Origin: Temperatibacter marinus
GTDB lineage: Bacteria; Pseudomonadota; Alphaproteobacteria; Sphingomonadales; Kordiimonadaceae
DNA length: 64,000 bases
Direction: 5' to 3'
NCBI RefSeq assembly: GCF_031598375.1
Contig: NZ_CP123872.1
Coordinates: 1,116,001 to 1,180,000, forward strand
The notes beneath the pieces are model-generated. The model saw only the letters and a list, made by a program, of their open reading frames with translations. It was not told where the DNA came from and did not search any database. Every line of letters starts with the position of its first letter. The first letter of the stretch is position 1. Made by a program: the position numbers and the translations under genes. Positions 8,042 to 17,100 of this stretch are shown one piece after another.

Positions 8042-9325
8042 ATGATTAGAGTTCTGCTATATATTGCTGGTATTCTTATCCTAGCTTACGGGGCTTCGTG
8101 GATGGCGGATCATCCTGGTGCTGTGACGATAACTTTTGTCGAGTGGCAAGTTACGACGACTTTTGCTTTTCTTGGCCTTCTTGTGGCTTTACTCATGGCA
8201 TTCGCTGCTTTTCTTATATGGATGGTCGGATATTTGGCGCGTGAATTGCCCCTTGTTGGAAGCAACAGGGTGATTAAAAGACAGAGCCGCGGACTTGTTT
8301 TACTTAACCGGTCTTTAATTGCCCTATCCACAGGAGAACCTGCCTTGGCCAGACGATTGGTAGAGGAAGCAGAGATTTTACTCCCGCCGCAGCCCATGGT
8401 TTTGATGATTGCTGCTGAAGCAGCGACACGTTTGGGGGATAAACGTGAAGCGGCTAAAAGATTTGAAGCACTTAGATCGTCTGAGGATGGCAAAGTTTTA
8501 GGGCTAAGGGGCTTAGTACAGCAGGCTGAAAAAGCGGGTCATTCCAAAGAGGCCTTGCTGCTTGCACGAGAAGCTTTAGCAGAAAGCTCATCTAACCCAT
8601 GGGCTTTGAAGGCCATCTTTAGCTTAGAAGTGAAAGCGGCGGAGTGGGATAACGCCCTTAAGACGCTGAAAACTCTTGAGATGAAAAAATTGTCTGAGAC
8701 TGATGAGGTTCTTCATCATCGGTCTGCACTCTATTATGCTCGGGCTGTTGAACAGAAAGTCGAAGGGCAAAATGAGAAAGCGCGGAAAGATTTTCAGGAA
8801 GCTTTAAAAACCCGGCCTAGTTTCACAGAAGCACATGTTGCCAGCGCTCGCCTGGATTTTGAAGCTGGCAAATCGGCTGTGGCTCTAAAACAATTGAAAG
8901 CTGCCTGGACGGTGCGTCCCCATAAAGCTTTGAGAGATCAACTTCTTGCATTTAATCCAACTGCGACAACGGCCGCTTCTCTTGTTTCTGTGCGTGATTT
9001 AACCGTAGGAAACCCCCAACACCTCTTATCCCAACTTGTGATATCTGAGGCCCTAGACAGAGATGGGCAAGGGGAGGCTGCAGAAGACATGCTCGGTCGT
9101 GTAAAGGAAAAAATGGGGTTGAAGCCTTATGAAGTTGTGCCGGACGATAGTTCCTTCCAATGCCTGAATTGTGGGCACCGACAAGAACATTGGTCGCTAT
9201 CATGTGAAAGCTGTGCAGATTTTAACAGTCTTCGATGGTTTGATGCTTTTGATGCTGACTTAACGACGCTAAAAACAGTGCGTCAAGAAAGAGAAGAGCA
9301 TTCAGTATTATTGATGAGCGAGTAA
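8042..9325 (+). CDS. hemY: HemY family TPR protein with C-terminal zinc-ribbon
   Basis: The 427-residue protein starts with two hydrophobic helices (about residues 1-18 and 38-62), the HemY_N region, and continues with TPR-like helical repeats (residues ~110-320). Its C-terminus carries two CxxC-type pairs, CLNC and CESC, which look like a rubredoxin-like zinc ribbon. It starts four bases after the Mic60-like gene. HemY proteins are thought to act in late heme synthesis, but the mechanism is not known; this is not the oxygen-dependent protoporphyrinogen oxidase that is also called HemY in Gram-positives. It ends convergently with coq7. Confidence 0.85.
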   Translation: MIRVLLYIAGILILAYGASWMADHPGAVTITFVEWQVTTTFAFLGLLVALLMAFAAFLIWMVGYLARELPLVGSNRVIKRQSRGLVLLNRSLIALSTGEPALARRLVEEAEILLPPQPMVLMIAAEAATRLGDKREAAKRFEALRSSEDGKVLGLRGLVQQAEKAGHSKEALLLAREALAESSSNPWALKAIFSLEVKAAEWDNALKTLKTLEMKKLSETDEVLHHRSALYYARAVEQKVEGQNEKARKDFQEALKTRPSFTEAHVASARLDFEAGKSAVALKQLKAAWTVRPHKALRDQLLAFNPTATTAASLVSVRDLTVGNPQHLLSQLVISEALDRDGQGEAAEDMLGRVKEKMGLKPYEVVPDDSSFQCLNCGHRQEHWSLSCESCADFNSLRWFDAFDADLTTLKTVRQEREEHSVLLMSE

Positions 9326-9338
9326 GAAAAACGAGGGA

Positions 9339-9923
9339 CTAGATTTTTTTTGCTGTCCAAATGGCCAATTTGCACCCCGCTTTAATGACACCCGAAAGAA
9401 GGCCGTAGCCTGGTGTATCTTCTGCGCCATGCTCGAGAGCGATTTCTCGGTGCTCAATTTCCTCTGCTTGAAATTGTTTGATTGTCTTTTCAAAAGCCGG
9501 TTCACTGCCCTCTAATTTTTGTAGCTGTTCTTCGTAATGTTCGTCGATAACTTCTTCCACTGCGGCCGTGCAAGCCATGGCTGCTTTCTCGCCCATTAGC
9601 GCTGTCCCAGCCCCTAAAGCAAATCCAGCGGCATGCCAAAAAGGGCTAAGAAGTGTCGGACGGACGCCTTCCTCGCTTAAAAGTTTATTGAAGGTAGCTA
9701 GGTGGACTTTTTCTTGCTCTTGCATATGGCGGATCATAGCTGATTTCGGGTGCTTATCGCCGAGCACAGCCAATTGCCCTTCATAAATTCTTACTGCGCC
9801 AAATTCCCCTGCGTGATCAACGCGCATCATACGGTGAAAATCGTCCTTTGTAGCACGATTCCCTGGTAAAGGGTTCGAGGGTTGCTGTTTTTCTGAAACA
9901 GGGGGATGAGTTTTTTCAGTCAT
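9339..9923 (-). CDS. coq7: 2-polyprenyl-3-methyl-6-methoxy-1,4-benzoquinone hydroxylase (Coq7-type)
   Basis: Membrane-associated di-iron hydroxylase of ubiquinone synthesis. From the ATG at 9923 it is 194 residues. Carboxylate/histidine ligands are seen in DHAGEFGAVRIYEG, QEQEKVHLATF, EEVIDEHYEEQ and QAEEIEHREIAL, i.e. the E...ExxH pattern twice. AGGAG lies eight bases before this start. The first eight bases overlap the end of dsbB, suggesting coupling. Upstream in-frame residues (to 9977) would sit inside dsbB and are not family-like. Its presence implies aerobic ubiquinone synthesis, in line with ubiB and ubiE at the right end. Confidence 0.95.
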   Translation of the reverse strand: MTEKTHPPVSEKQQPSNPLPGNRATKDDFHRMMRVDHAGEFGAVRIYEGQLAVLGDKHPKSAMIRHMQEQEKVHLATFNKLLSEEGVRPTLLSPFWHAAGFALGAGTALMGEKAAMACTAAVEEVIDEHYEEQLQKLEGSEPAFEKTIKQFQAEEIEHREIALEHGAEDTPGYGLLSGVIKAGCKLAIWTAKKI

Positions 9924-10401
9924 GCCGGTGTCTCCTAAGAAAAGAGTGGCCACAAAAGACAGTGAGAGATAAAGCAATCAAGAAATTATAGCCTGCCATT
10001 GAGATTCCTAAAAGAGAAAATTGAATCTCATCGCACCGAATAAGGGGTGCATTTTGGATGGATTCTAGGGTTATTTGCCCAGCAGATCCAGCACAGGTCG
10101 TGATGCCTTCCCACCACTTTTCTTCAACACCTACATGAAAAAATGCAAGGCTAGTGTTGACCATAAAGATCAGCATTAAGAGAAGGAGGAGGCTCTTATG
10201 CTGTGTTTTACCTGTACTTGCAAAAGCAAGGAATAGGCTCCCTGCAACCATATAGGGATAGCGTTGCCACCAGCACATTTCACAGGGGTGATATCCAAAG
10301 CCATATTCGCTGATGAAAGCGGCAAGTAACGTCAGCAGGCCCGCTCCTGTCGCCGCGAGGGCAGGCTGATCTGTTAGGAATGTTACTAGTGTCTTTTTCA
10401 T
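9916..10401 (-). CDS. dsbB: Disulfide bond formation protein B
   Basis: Inner-membrane quinone reductase that re-oxidises DsbA-type thiol oxidases. Four hydrophobic segments are visible. The first periplasmic cysteine pair is CEMC followed by WWQRYPY, and the second pair is formed by C in TTCAGSAGQ and C in PLIRCDEI; both pairs are therefore present. About 161 residues, normal length. The start is either the ATG at 10407 or the one at 10401; an AGAG stands at better spacing to 10401. The 3' end overlaps coq7 by eight bases, and a DedA-family gene lies 11 bases upstream. Confidence 0.92.
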   Translation of the reverse strand: MKKTLVTFLTDQPALAATGAGLLTLLAAFISEYGFGYHPCEMCWWQRYPYMVAGSLFLAFASTGKTQHKSLLLLLMLIFMVNTSLAFFHVGVEEKWWEGITTCAGSAGQITLESIQNAPLIRCDEIQFSLLGISMAGYNFLIALSLTVFCGHSFLRRHRHD

Positions 10402-10412
10402 AATCATTATCT

Positions 10413-10991
10413 CTAGATATATTTAATACCTATAATACCGCCCACAAGAACAACGACAAATAGGGTGAACATTAACACAAGTCTTTTTTCTACAAATTCT
10501 CTAATAGGCTCTCCGAAATACCATAGGAGGATGGCTTCAATATAAAATCGGGGGAGCCGTGCAGGAATAAGGCTGAGCAGGAAAATCAAGGGATTCATCC
10601 CAATGACACCACAAGAGATGGCGACAACTTTAAAAGGAATGGGTGTTAACCCGCCGGCAAGAACGATCAATATGCCATATTCTTCAAACAAAGTTGAAAA
10701 CCGTTTAAATTCTTCTTCATAGTGATAGGCTTCAATCAGCGGCTGAGCAACAGCTTCATAAAAATACGCCCCTAGGATATAGCCAATGATAGCGCCAATT
10801 ATACTTGTGATGGTAACGATAGCTGCTAGACGCCATGTTTTGCTGCGATCCGCAATAATCATGGGCATGAGCATGATGTCAGGCGGGATAGGGAGGAAAA
10901 TACTATCAGCAAATGACACAGCAGCTAACCAGCGCTCGGCATATTTGCTGGCTGCTTTTTCTAGAAAAAAGTCATAGAGTTTTCTGATCAT
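10413..10991 (-). CDS. DedA/SNARE-associated (YqaA-type) membrane protein
   Basis: A polytopic membrane protein of about 192 residues. It has the family pattern: an N-terminal segment with SFADSIFLPIPPDIMLMPM, a hydrophobic stretch with GAIIGYILGAYFYE, and the G-x-x-P-x-P-F/K element seen here as GGLTPIPFKVVAIS. DedA proteins are linked to undecaprenyl phosphate or lipid recycling in other bacteria; the specific role of YqaA-type members is unclear. The ATG at 10991 follows a GTG; AAGGG lies upstream. It heads the leftward dedA-dsbB-coq7 group. Confidence 0.88.
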   Translation of the reverse strand: MIRKLYDFFLEKAASKYAERWLAAVSFADSIFLPIPPDIMLMPMIIADRSKTWRLAAIVTITSIIGAIIGYILGAYFYEAVAQPLIEAYHYEEEFKRFSTLFEEYGILIVLAGGLTPIPFKVVAISCGVIGMNPLIFLLSLIPARLPRFYIEAILLWYFGEPIREFVEKRLVLMFTLFVVVLVGGIIGIKYI

Positions 10992-11092
10992 CACAAGAGC
11001 CCTTTTTTATTCTTCTAGGATGTGGCTGCTCCGTTGGCAAGTGGAAAGCCAACTGTTGTGCGAGAAACCCTCAGGAGACATAAGATATTCTC

Positions 11093-11120
11093 TTGACGCG
11101 GCAAACTTTCTGGCTATAGT
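11093..11120 (+). promoter_or_regulatory. Sigma-70-type promoter of tRNA-Leu
   Basis: TTGACG at 11093-11098 and TATAGT at 11115-11120 are separated by 16 bases. The tRNA begins 45 bases further on. Match to the housekeeping consensus is good, but no start site has been measured. Confidence 0.65.
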
Positions 11121-11165
11121 GCGCTCACCAATTCGCACGGAAGACCTTTTCTGTGATTCATGTGT

Positions 11166-11250
11166 GCCGCTGTGGCGGAATTGGTAGACGCGTCGGATTC
11201 AAAATCCGATGTCTTCGGACGTGCCGGTTCGATTCCGGCCAGCGGTACCA
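11166..11250 (+). tRNA. tRNA-Leu (anticodon CAA)
   Basis: The sequence folds as a cloverleaf: the acceptor stem GCCGCTG pairs with CAGCGGT and is followed by ACCA. The D arm is GGCGGAATTGGTAGACGC, the anticodon loop TTCAAAA gives CAA (reads UUG), a variable arm TGTCTTCGGACG is present as expected for a leucine tRNA, and GGTTCGATTCC forms the T arm. CCA is encoded. Confidence 0.97.
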
Positions 11251-11252
11251 TT

Positions 11253-11287
11253 AAAAAGCCCCCTGTTATTTCAGGCGGGCTTTTTTA
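11253..11287 (+). terminator. Rho-independent terminator after tRNA-Leu
   Basis: An AAAAGCCCCCTG arm pairs with CAGGCGGGCTTTT (one bulged base), followed by six T residues, three bases after the tRNA CCA end. Confidence 0.8.
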
Positions 11288-11371
11288 TTTGCTGCCACAA
11301 TGACTCTGTTATGAGCATGAGAAGTGGTCTATAGTGATCTTAGTGTAGAATTATAACTGGGCGATTTAGTC

Positions 11372-11728
11372 ATGGAACCGAAAGAAGTCCTGTGCCTCTG
11401 GGTTGAGGCTTTCAACGAAGGCGATGTTGATAAATTAGCGGCACTTTATGCGAAAGATGCAATAAACCATCAAGTCGCGCAGGAACCGATAACGGGAAAA
11501 CATGCGATAAGAGATGCTTTTACTGCAGAGTTTGAAAATGCAGAGATGGTTTGCATTGTTGAGAATATTTTTCAGGAAGGCGAATGGGCGATTATGGAAT
11601 GGAAAGATCCTAAAGGATTCAGAGGCTGTGGGTTTTTTCATATTGTAAAGGGGCTAATTGTTTTTCAGCGAGGTTACTGGGACAAATTAAGCTTCCTCAA
11701 AGCCAATAATTTACCAATCCCCCAATGA
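11372..11728 (+). CDS. NTF2-like (SnoaL-type) protein
   Basis: A 118-residue protein with the cone-fold pattern of nuclear transport factor 2-like proteins: an N-terminal helix (LWVEAFNEGDVDKLAALYAKDA), an HxVAQEPITG strand region and the C-terminal strands GEWAIMEWKD and GCGFFHIVKGLIVFQRGYWD. Members are enzymes or ligand-binding proteins of many types, so no reaction can be assigned. No clear Shine-Dalgarno sequence precedes the ATG. It stands alone, convergent with the histidine kinase. Confidence 0.75.
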   Translation: MEPKEVLCLWVEAFNEGDVDKLAALYAKDAINHQVAQEPITGKHAIRDAFTAEFENAEMVCIVENIFQEGEWAIMEWKDPKGFRGCGFFHIVKGLIVFQRGYWDKLSFLKANNLPIPQ

Positions 11729-11786
11729 GGAACAAATCCCCAAATGGTTTAGATATTTTTCAGAGAGTGAATAGAACCACGGTGAC

Positions 11787-14558
11787 TTAAGAAAAAGGTT
11801 CGTCTTTTTCGCTTTTTAATAATGGTTTTGCTTCGGGCATATATTTTCTAAGTTCTGCCACCAGATCTTCATAGATAATAGGTTTGGTTAAAAATCCATC
11901 AACGCCGGCCTCCCGACACATCTCTTCAGAATCCACTTGAGCATCCGCAGTGAGCATCACGATTGGCAATGAATTAACCTCGGGTTCTTCTCGTGCTTTT
12001 AAGGACTTGGTTAACATGAGTCCATCCATCTTAGGCATATGAAAATCAGTGAGAAGGATGCTGTAATAGGTGTTATGAAGCTGGGCTATGGCTTCCTCAC
12101 CGTTATCGACCATGTCGAAATGTAGCCCAATATTTTCAAAGATTTTTGCGATAATTTTCTGGTTCATCACATTGTCTTCAGCAATCAATACAATTTCACC
12201 GCGTTCTTCTGCAGCGTCTCTTGTATAGATGTCTGATTCTTGGTGATCTGCTTTTTCTTTATCTTTGACGGGATCAAAATTGTCCAAGATTGTATCGTGC
12301 AGTTCTTTGATATTAAGGGGCTTTGCGATAGCCCCATGCAGCCACTGGCCTTCAGCTTGGTCAAGATACTCAAAGTGCGCGCGCGGGCACAAGACCATAG
12401 ATATACAAGCGTTAGCATCACTGAATTCTTTGAGATTTGCCTGACGATCATCATCCAGACAAGGTTTGTCAATCAGCAGATGGACGGTGTCTGACCGTAT
12501 TTTCTTTATTGAACAATCCCATTCCGCAGGCTTCCTAGGATCCAAGATCACGATATCCTCTGCAAATGGCATCAACTCTTTAGAGAGAAGGTCCGTTGTG
12601 CGAGAATTATAGGACACAAGAATAAAATCGCCGAGTTTAGCTATCGTCTCTGGAATGGGGTCAGCTTTCTGTGTCGGGCCGTCAACAGGCAACGTAAAGA
12701 AGAATTGAGAGCCAGTGCCAAGAGTACTGTTGTGGGTGATTGTTCCGTCCATCATTTCTGCAAGGCGTTTGCTAATACTCAGGCCTAGACCTGACCCGCC
12801 AAATTTTCTCACGGTCGAACTGTCTGCCTGTTCAAAGGCCTGAAAGAGGCGATTGGATGCTTCTTGGCTGATGCCAATCCCCGTATCGGTGACTGTAAAA
12901 AGTAATGTTGGATTTTGAGCCTCTTTCGCCCAAGTAACAGTAATGTCTACCTGTCCCTGCTCTGTGAATTTTACAGCATTAGAGGTCAAATTCAAAAGCA
13001 CCTGTCTAATGCGTGTGGAATCGCCAATAAGCGTATCAGGAATAGATTCATCAAGTTTATAATATAGCTCTAAATTCTTTGCATAGGCATCGGCACCGCA
13101 GAGAGCAGCGACACCTGAGACAAGATCATTCAGGTTATAGTCTGCTTTTTCTATTTCTAATTTACCCGCTTCAATACGTGAGAAATCAAGGACATCGTTA
13201 ATGATCGTTAAGAGAGAGTTTGCCGATTGATGGACGATGGTTGCCAGTTCACGTTGCTTTGAATTTAAGGGTGTTTTTTTCAACATTTCAGTCATGGTTA
13301 TCACCCCATTCATGGGGGTGCGGATTTCATGACTCATTGTTGCTAAGAATTCTGATTTACTTTGTGCCGCACTTTCCGCACGGACTTTGGCTCTGATGAG
13401 GGCCTCTTGTTGTGTTTCAATTTCTTCAATAAAATTATGAATAGAGTGGGAAATATCGGAAATTTCATCAATTCCGGATACAGTAATTTTTTGGTCGTCG
13501 CCTTGGCTATAAGATTTGACTTCATCATTCAGTCGATTCAATCTTAAAACAACGGTTTTATGCAGGTAAATGCCCAGTAAAATGGTTGTGATGAGCAATC
13601 CAAGACCAGCAAGCAGTGTGTAATTGATCTGATAGAGAACCCCTTCTTTAACTGCAAGCGCATCAGTGATGACTTGTTCTGTCGCGCGCTCAAATATTTC
13701 TGCAGAGAGTTTGGTAATTTCTTCATTTAAGGTGAGGACTTGATTTTCTACCCCGCGCACCCGAACTGTTATTCTTAGGCCTTTTATGAGAGTGTCGACA
13801 TAGCCGTCTTTTTGAAAGAATAGGCTTTTTATCTTTTCTTCTTCGAGGGCTAAGGCTTCACTTATTTGTTGATCAAGAGGGCCTCGAAGGATTTTAGCTC
13901 TTCTAAACTCTGCCTTTAATTGACGCTCAAGTAAGCGGGCTTCTCTTAATTTTGTGAGTGACTTATTCTCAATCGCCATTGTAATGATCGCCGATAGTTG
14001 GCCGCGCCATTTGAGAACGCTGAGATCCTCTGCCATGGTGATATCGATCATTTCTACAAAGTCTGAGTTATTAAATGCGATAAGCTGACTAGTAATATCT
14101 GTCGTTCTGTTGGTTAACCGTATGCGTTCCATTATATGGGAATCTAGTCGTGAAACTGATTGGTTAATGGTGGCGAGTACATTGGTAAAAGTCTCAAAAT
14201 CAGGTGTGTTTCTTAAGTCGGGGTGTAGGGCTTCAATTCGGTCTAATTCAGTTTGAATTTCTTTCATGATGAGACGCCTTTTCACCTGTGTGTCCACCTG
14301 TGAAAATTGTCGCACTTTTCCCGCTAGAGCAGTGGTTTCCACTGCAAGTTTTGCACTATTTTCTGCAGTGGGTAGGGTTGTTCTCGTGAGGGTTTCTATA
14401 GAGTTTTGAAAGGATGATAGATAGACTAACCCAAAAATATTAATAATCACGGCTGCGGCAAACCATGTCATTAAACCAAGGGTGAATTTCCCCGCAACAC
14501 TGGTAAAAATGCGCGCAGACCCCCATGATTTACTGTCAATTTTGCCTCTCTTACTCAA
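11787..14558 (-). CDS. Hybrid sensor histidine kinase
   Basis: A 923-residue inner-membrane kinase. Order of parts: transmembrane helix ~25-48, a long helical periplasmic sensor region (~50-305) resembling helical-bundle sensors such as TorS, a second transmembrane helix ~313-332, HAMP-like linker and coiled coil (~335-400), HisKA with H410 in ATMSHEIRTPMNG, HATPase_c with N box LNLTSNAVKF, DTGIGIS and GGSGLGLSIS, a weakly conserved receiver-like region (~650-765) and a C-terminal receiver with the phosphoacceptor D838 in LLTDFHMPKMDG. No response regulator gene lies beside it, so the output partner is unknown. Confidence 0.93.
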   Translation of the reverse strand: MSKRGKIDSKSWGSARIFTSVAGKFTLGLMTWFAAAVIINIFGLVYLSSFQNSIETLTRTTLPTAENSAKLAVETTALAGKVRQFSQVDTQVKRRLIMKEIQTELDRIEALHPDLRNTPDFETFTNVLATINQSVSRLDSHIMERIRLTNRTTDITSQLIAFNNSDFVEMIDITMAEDLSVLKWRGQLSAIITMAIENKSLTKLREARLLERQLKAEFRRAKILRGPLDQQISEALALEEEKIKSLFFQKDGYVDTLIKGLRITVRVRGVENQVLTLNEEITKLSAEIFERATEQVITDALAVKEGVLYQINYTLLAGLGLLITTILLGIYLHKTVVLRLNRLNDEVKSYSQGDDQKITVSGIDEISDISHSIHNFIEEIETQQEALIRAKVRAESAAQSKSEFLATMSHEIRTPMNGVITMTEMLKKTPLNSKQRELATIVHQSANSLLTIINDVLDFSRIEAGKLEIEKADYNLNDLVSGVAALCGADAYAKNLELYYKLDESIPDTLIGDSTRIRQVLLNLTSNAVKFTEQGQVDITVTWAKEAQNPTLLFTVTDTGIGISQEASNRLFQAFEQADSSTVRKFGGSGLGLSISKRLAEMMDGTITHNSTLGTGSQFFFTLPVDGPTQKADPIPETIAKLGDFILVSYNSRTTDLLSKELMPFAEDIVILDPRKPAEWDCSIKKIRSDTVHLLIDKPCLDDDRQANLKEFSDANACISMVLCPRAHFEYLDQAEGQWLHGAIAKPLNIKELHDTILDNFDPVKDKEKADHQESDIYTRDAAEERGEIVLIAEDNVMNQKIIAKIFENIGLHFDMVDNGEEAIAQLHNTYYSILLTDFHMPKMDGLMLTKSLKAREEPEVNSLPIVMLTADAQVDSEEMCREAGVDGFLTKPIIYEDLVAELRKYMPEAKPLLKSEKDEPFS

Positions 14559-14594
14559 TCTATTGTCTCCAGCCTATCCCCATTGCTTACCCGT

Positions 14595-16109
14595 TTATTC
14601 ATCAACATAAATTAGTCTACCCTCAACTTTAGGTGCGATTGTTTGACGTAGGGAAATATATTTTGAAAAAATTTCCCGTGTTAATTGACCTGATCCTGGA
14701 CTTTTTAAGCGCGAGCCGGATTTAAACATTGAATAGCCGTCTCCGCCCTTCGCAAGAAACTCTGTGGTCGCCAAACTATAGGATGCTGAAAGATCCACAG
14801 CCTGTCCCTTAATTTTTAAGGATATAATTTTTTTTGTTTCAAGGGAATATTCGATATTCATATTGGAGATTTGTGGGAAACAACCATCATAATCAAACCG
14901 GCACGCAATACCAAATTCCAGAGCATCCCATAGCTGTTGTCCAGTAACAGATAGTTTAGCGATTGAATTTCTGAAGGGCAGTTCTTCCTGCAGATCATTT
15001 CGTGTTAGAAAACTGTTGGCGGTATATATTTTATTGCCTCTAATGCTGCCGCCATTAATTAAAGCGACATCTGCATCCACAGCATCTCTCATGCTGTCAG
15101 CGAGAATATTTGAGAAAGAATTTTCTTGGCTGCGTACAAGATTTCTAAGAGTAGACAGCCTTACAGAAGTTTGACCGAGTTGGACTTCTAAAAGATTTTT
15201 AAGCGGTGCGACATGTTCTTCAATAAGCGAGACAATAGAAGCCTGAGGTGTGTAGTCGAATAAATTTGGATTTGAGACGCTTAAATTAGTTATTTTATAT
15301 GTGGCGGCTTCCTTTTTTAAAGTGATTTTAATATCGCTCAGGTTGGAATCCGATCCCCATTCTTTTAGATAATAAAGGGTCCCTTTTTTTGTGACATCCC
15401 CCGTTTTTCTACTGGATTGTAGAATAACGTTAAAGACAGTAGGATCAAGCAACTCAGGGCTTGAGGATAAGTCATAATCGGCAACGAGAATAATAATATC
15501 TGCTCCCTGACTTTTAAGGACTTCTGCCTGATTTTTTGCGGCGCTAAGGGCAGGCAACACTCCCGTTCTCTCTGTTGCATATTCTGAGACAAGTTGCGGA
15601 GAAGTAAGGACTACGATGCCAATTTGAACATTGGCCACATCAAATAGCTCTGATGGGGAGATGGTCTCAAAAGCTTGATCAGTTCTTAAGTCAAAAGTAT
15701 TTGATGAGACGAAAGGGAAAAGCGCTTCCCCAGCTCGGGCAATCAAAACATCTTCTCCGTAAGCAAATTCTCTTTTTGCAATAGATAAGGCATCTGGCTC
15801 TATGGAATTTAAAATATCGATCATATGAGCTCCGCGGTCCAAGGAAGATAGAACTGCAGGGGAAAGAGAATCGCCTCCATGGATGACCAGATGGTTGTCC
15901 GTTTGTTCGCGTACCGTATTAATATAGGCCGCAACCCTGGCTAGCCCCGGTCTCTCTTTGCTCGCCTCAACTTCAGGCATATTGGAAAAGAAGATTATCC
16001 TTATTTCTGCAGTGGTGTCTTGCAAGGATACGGCCCTCGAAGAAAGCAGGAGGGCTGCAAAAAGAGAAAGCACCATGAATACAAAGGATTTTTGCTTTAG
16101 AATCGCCAT
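14595..16109 (-). CDS. 5'-nucleotidase/UshA-like protein with degenerate metallophosphatase site
   Basis: About 504 residues with an N-terminal hydrophobic signal (KQKSFVFMVLSLFAALLLSS), so it is exported. The C-terminal 5'-nucleotidase domain looks intact: ADVALINGGSIRG, ELPFRNSIAKLSVTG and FLAKGGDGYSMF. The N-terminal metallophosphatase domain is recognisable (GLARVAAYI, IHGGDSLSP) but the metal ligands are largely lost: the usual ND-x-HG start reads FFSNMPEVEA, the usual GNHEFDYG reads AKREFAYG, and the later histidine strand reads LVADYDLSS. It may be a catalytically dead binding protein. The ATG at 16109 is chosen; a GTG lies four codons upstream. Confidence 0.82.
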   Translation of the reverse strand: MAILKQKSFVFMVLSLFAALLLSSRAVSLQDTTAEIRIIFFSNMPEVEASKERPGLARVAAYINTVREQTDNHLVIHGGDSLSPAVLSSLDRGAHMIDILNSIEPDALSIAKREFAYGEDVLIARAGEALFPFVSSNTFDLRTDQAFETISPSELFDVANVQIGIVVLTSPQLVSEYATERTGVLPALSAAKNQAEVLKSQGADIIILVADYDLSSSPELLDPTVFNVILQSSRKTGDVTKKGTLYYLKEWGSDSNLSDIKITLKKEAATYKITNLSVSNPNLFDYTPQASIVSLIEEHVAPLKNLLEVQLGQTSVRLSTLRNLVRSQENSFSNILADSMRDAVDADVALINGGSIRGNKIYTANSFLTRNDLQEELPFRNSIAKLSVTGQQLWDALEFGIACRFDYDGCFPQISNMNIEYSLETKKIISLKIKGQAVDLSASYSLATTEFLAKGGDGYSMFKSGSRLKSPGSGQLTREIFSKYISLRQTIAPKVEGRLIYVDE

Positions 16110-16246
16110 AACAAAATACACTTTTAAAATAGAAGGAACGCGAAGAGAAGACTATCTTATTTTGAAGGTAAATTACTATAGCAAAAAGAAGGAACAAAGA
16201 CCTGAGTGTGGAAAACACCCGAAAACATTGCAAAAAGGGGACAAAA

Positions 16247-16810
16247 TTATAGGGGTTTAGGTGCGCCAAAACCGACATCAAAATACTGATAGTCCAGTAA
16301 TTCAATGTCCCCCACATAGGTCTCTGTATCAGTTAAGGCTGTTGTGAAGTCCTTGGATTCTACCACAATAAGCGCAGCATTAAGCTGAAGTGATGTGTCC
16401 CTTTTTGATTGAAGAGGAAAGGCTAAGGATTTCATACTGAGTTTGATTTTATCTTTTTGAATAAGATTATACTGTGCAAAACCACCACATTTTTGAGTGA
16501 TGACCGTTTTATGAAAAAGCTTTACGCCAGTATACGAATTACTGTTTAAGATATCAAGATGCGGGGTCTGTGTGATGTCTTTATTCATGGCTTCATCGAT
16601 CGAAGCCCCACTCAAACGAATAGTCAGGCTGTCCTTAGGGTCTAACTCTAAAATCAGAATATTGTGTACCAAGGCGCGCAGGCTTCTTGGGCTAAGTTGG
16701 TGCTTGTAAGGGATGTCGCCTTCATTTTCTTCCTTCAAGGATAACCATGTCTGTGCATACTCTTCTAGAAGAGGGTTGTTTAAGTTTGGCAATAAACGCG
16801 ATAGTGACAT
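16247..16810 (-). CDS. PAS_5-type domain protein
   Basis: A protein of about 187 residues from the ATG at 16810. It carries the pattern of PAS_5 proteins, which are common in alphaproteobacteria: YAQTWLSLKEENEGDIPYKHQLSPRSL, then LILELDPKDSLTIRLSGASIDEAM. No output domain is attached, so its signal and partner are unknown. The exact start is uncertain: in-frame ATGs at 16915 and further upstream exist. The gene lies 137 bases upstream of the nucleotidase-like gene on the same strand. Related proteins occur at 22925-23443 and 28554-29126. Confidence 0.65.
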   Translation of the reverse strand: MSLSRLLPNLNNPLLEEYAQTWLSLKEENEGDIPYKHQLSPRSLRALVHNILILELDPKDSLTIRLSGASIDEAMNKDITQTPHLDILNSNSYTGVKLFHKTVITQKCGGFAQYNLIQKDKIKLSMKSLAFPLQSKRDTSLQLNAALIVVESKDFTTALTDTETYVGDIELLDYQYFDVGFGAPKPL

Positions 16811-16956
16811 TTTGTTTCTACTTTTATGAATATTCAGGCGGGTGCCTGAGCGCAGCCTTCTTGACGTATTTTTAATGAAAAAGCAATTCTTTAGCGCCTC
16901 ACACGATTGAAGCATGTTTATTTTCCCTAGGTAATAAGAAAGAGGATAATACAAAG

Positions 16957-16984
16957 TTGACATTTTATGCACTTAATGTAAATT
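16957..16984 (+). promoter_or_regulatory. Probable promoter of the TetR-efflux operon
   Basis: A perfect TTGACA (16957-16962) is followed after 16 bases by TAAATT. It lies about 120 bases before the TetR start codon. A TetR-type operator should overlap or follow it, but no clear palindrome was found. Confidence 0.4.
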
Positions 16985-17100
16985 CCGTCAAACGAATCGA
17001 TCTATGAGTAGGATGAGGCTATTTTCTGCTTTTTGGATCTAAATTTCCTGCTCCCTTTAATCTGATTTGAAGGGCGAGTTAAGATTGAGAGTGTATCCCA

